Source: Pseudofrankia coriaricola
GTDB lineage: Bacteria; Actinomycetota; Actinomycetes; Frankiales; Frankiaceae
Direction of reading: 5' to 3'
Assembly (NCBI RefSeq): GCF_001854805.1
Contig: NZ_MBLO01000207.1
Span: 1-62,951 of the forward strand
DNA length: 62,951 nucleotides
Positions 61,751 to 62,951 of this stretch are shown here, piece by piece (the first letter of the stretch is position 1; each line of letters opens with the position of its first letter). The notes below the pieces were generated by a model that saw only the letters and a list, made by a program, of their open reading frames with translations, had not been told where the DNA came from and did no database searches. Made by a program: the position numbers and the translations under genes.

Positions 61751-62569
61751 TCAACGGGCGGAGCGGCGGCGGTAGATGACGGCGGAGGCGGTGTAGCCGA
61801 CGAGCAGGATGCCGGCGCACCAGACCAGGGCGGCGGCCAGGTCCGAGCCGTCGGCACCGCCGCCGACGAGCAGGCCGCGGACGGTGTCGATCACCGGGGT
61901 GAGCGGCTGGTGGTTGGCGAACGCGCGCAGCGGGCCGGGCATCGTGTCGGTCGCGACGAAGCCGCTGCTGACGTAGGGCAGGAACAGGATGAAGAACGTC
62001 ATCCCGTTCGCCGCGTCGGGGCTGCCGGCGAGCAGGCCGAGCGCGACCGACACCCAGGTGATCGCCAGGACGTAGAACGTGACGACCCCGATGGCGGCGA
62101 GCCAGCCCCCGACGCCGGCGTCGGGGCGGAAGCCGAGGCCCAGCGCGATGCCGATGACCAGCGCGGTCGCGACGGCGTTGGCGGCGAGGCTAGCGACGAC
62201 GTGGCCGGTGAGCACCGCCGGGCCGCGGACCGGCATCGACCGGAACCGGTCGATGATCCCGTTCGTCATGTCGGCGGCGACGGCGACCGCCGTGGACGCC
62301 GCGCCCCACCCCGAGGCCAGCACGATGATCCCGGGGACGACGTAGGTCAGATACGCGGCCCGGCCGCCGCCGGCGTCAAGCGCGCCGCCGAACACGTAGA
62401 CGAACAGCAGCAGGAGCATCACCGGCAGCGCGACGGAGATGATCACCGTGTCGGGCTGGCGCGGCAGCCGGCGCAGGCTCCGGCCGATCATCGCGGGGGT
62501 GCCGCCGCCGGAACGGGCGGGCCTGGTGGCGGCGGGCGGGCGGCGTGACGGGACGGCGGCGGTGGTCAT
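61751..62569 (-). CDS. ABC-2 type transporter permease (DrrB-like)
   Basis: 272 residues with six helices: VIISVALPVMLLLLFVYVFG, YLTYVVPGIIVLASGWGAAS, VVASLAANAVATALVIGIAL, IGVVTFYVLAITWVSVALGL, GMTFFILFLPYVSSGFVATD and LVWCAGILLVGYTASAVIY. DMTNGIIDRFRSMPVRGPAVL is the cytoplasmic loop that contacts the ATPase, typical of DrrB-type drug exporters. Its ATG overlaps the stop of the ATPase gene by 4 nt, so the pair forms a DrrAB-like exporter. The substrate is unknown. It converges on helY with only 12 bp between stops. Confidence 0.92.
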   Translation of the reverse strand: MTTAAVPSRRPPAATRPARSGGGTPAMIGRSLRRLPRQPDTVIISVALPVMLLLLFVYVFGGALDAGGGRAAYLTYVVPGIIVLASGWGAASTAVAVAADMTNGIIDRFRSMPVRGPAVLTGHVVASLAANAVATALVIGIALGLGFRPDAGVGGWLAAIGVVTFYVLAITWVSVALGLLAGSPDAANGMTFFILFLPYVSSGFVATDTMPGPLRAFANHQPLTPVIDTVRGLLVGGGADGSDLAAALVWCAGILLVGYTASAVIYRRRSAR

Positions 62570-62951
62570 CGGGTGTCCTTCCGGGACGCGGAGCCGGCGG
62601 TGAGGGCGAGGAAGACGTCGTCGAGGGTGGGGACCCTCAGCTCGACGCGCGCGACCTCGATGCCGCGGCCGTCGAGGTCGTCGAGCAGGTGGCGCAGGGC
62701 GGCCGCGGTGCCGTCGGTGGGCACGCCGACCCGGCGGGCCACCGGGTCCGCGTCGACGTCGACCTCGCCGCCCGCCAGGCCCGCCCCGGTGGCCGCCGCG
62801 TCGGTGTCCGACGCCGCGGACGACGCCGCCGCGGTTGGCGGGGGAGCCGTGGGCTGGGCGGGCACGGCGGCGCGCAGGGTGGCGACGGCACGGGAGTAGG
62901 CCGCGTCGTCGGGGAACGTCAGCTCGGCACGTTCGGCACCCAGGCGGGCCT
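62566..62951 (-). CDS. ABC transporter ATP-binding protein (DrrA-like), 5' part outside window
   Basis: Only the C-terminal 127 residues are present; the frame is open to the window edge. They read ARLGAERAELTFPDDAAYSR, then an Ala/Asp-rich stretch, VARRVGVPTDGTAAALRHLLDDLDGR, and GIEVARVELRVPTLDDVFLALTAG. The LRVPTLDDVFLALTG-type ending is the C-terminal regulatory domain signature of DrrA-family ATPases. The ABC core lies outside the window. It is coupled by a 4-nt overlap to the DrrB-like permease. Confidence 0.9.
   Translation of the reverse strand, partial: ARLGAERAELTFPDDAAYSRAVATLRAAVPAQPTAPPPTAAASSAASDTDAAATGAGLAGGEVDVDADPVARRVGVPTDGTAAALRHLLDDLDGRGIEVARVELRVPTLDDVFLALTAGSASRKDTR

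Overview
The window is about 63 kb of very GC-rich actinobacterial chromosome. A Pup-proteasome system, a mycothiol ligase (mshC), a twin-arginine translocase and many GTG starts place it in Actinomycetota. The gene order and the dense lineage-specific repeats look most like Frankia or a close relative; the genus is an inference. No rRNA, tRNA, CRISPR array, transposase or integrase was recognised.

Left part (1-12 kb). A partial quinone oxidoreductase and a TfoX_N protein are followed by a structured repeat and a CBS-domain protein. Next comes a PadR-regulated FtsX-type ABC exporter operon whose three genes overlap by 4 nt, with a 30-bp perfect palindrome as the likely PadR operator. Methionine aminopeptidase, an XRE regulator, a mycothiol-dependent isomerase-like protein and a DUF5703 protein follow. 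At 8.7-16.8 kb lie four polytopic GT-C type glycosyltransferases (PIG-V-like, two paralogous GT39-like, one GT87-like), probably for envelope glycan or glycolipid synthesis.

Middle (16.9-26.2 kb). A RecD2-like helicase, a DivIVA-like coiled-coil protein, mshC, a histidine phosphatase, an SCO1664-like kinase-fold protein, a HAD hydrolase and a PAC2 protein resemble the conserved actinobacterial mshC neighbourhood (Rv2125-Rv2137c in M. tuberculosis). Between PAC2 and the RecB-like nuclease sits an apparent accessory block (26.2-35.8 kb). It holds a 1526-residue TIR protein with two successive NACHT-plus-membrane modules, and a MacB-like ABC exporter whose ATPase has a very long disordered tail. 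The TIR/NACHT gene is the best candidate for an undescribed signalling or defence system.

Right part (35.8-61.7 kb). This is the conserved proteasome super-locus: RecB-like nuclease, M50 site-2 protease with CBS domains, tRNA m1A58 methyltransferase, ferredoxin, ARC (Mpa) ATPase, Dop, Pup (ending Gly-Gly-Glu), a tandem endonuclease VII protein, PrcB, PrcA, dienelactone hydrolase, YhgE-like membrane protein, PafA, FKBP lipoprotein, fused PafB-PafC, TatA, TatC and a HelY-type helicase. ARC recruits pupylated substrates to PrcAB, PafA attaches Pup, Dop processes and removes it, and PafBC is a DNA-damage transcription activator. The window ends in a DrrAB-like ABC exporter.

Two dispersed repeat families stand out. 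R1 (about 210 nt, four long copies) forms nested hairpins whose stems change in compensating pairs between copies. R2 (about 150 nt, three long copies and one partial) lies directly downstream of stop codons, in the orientation of the upstream gene.
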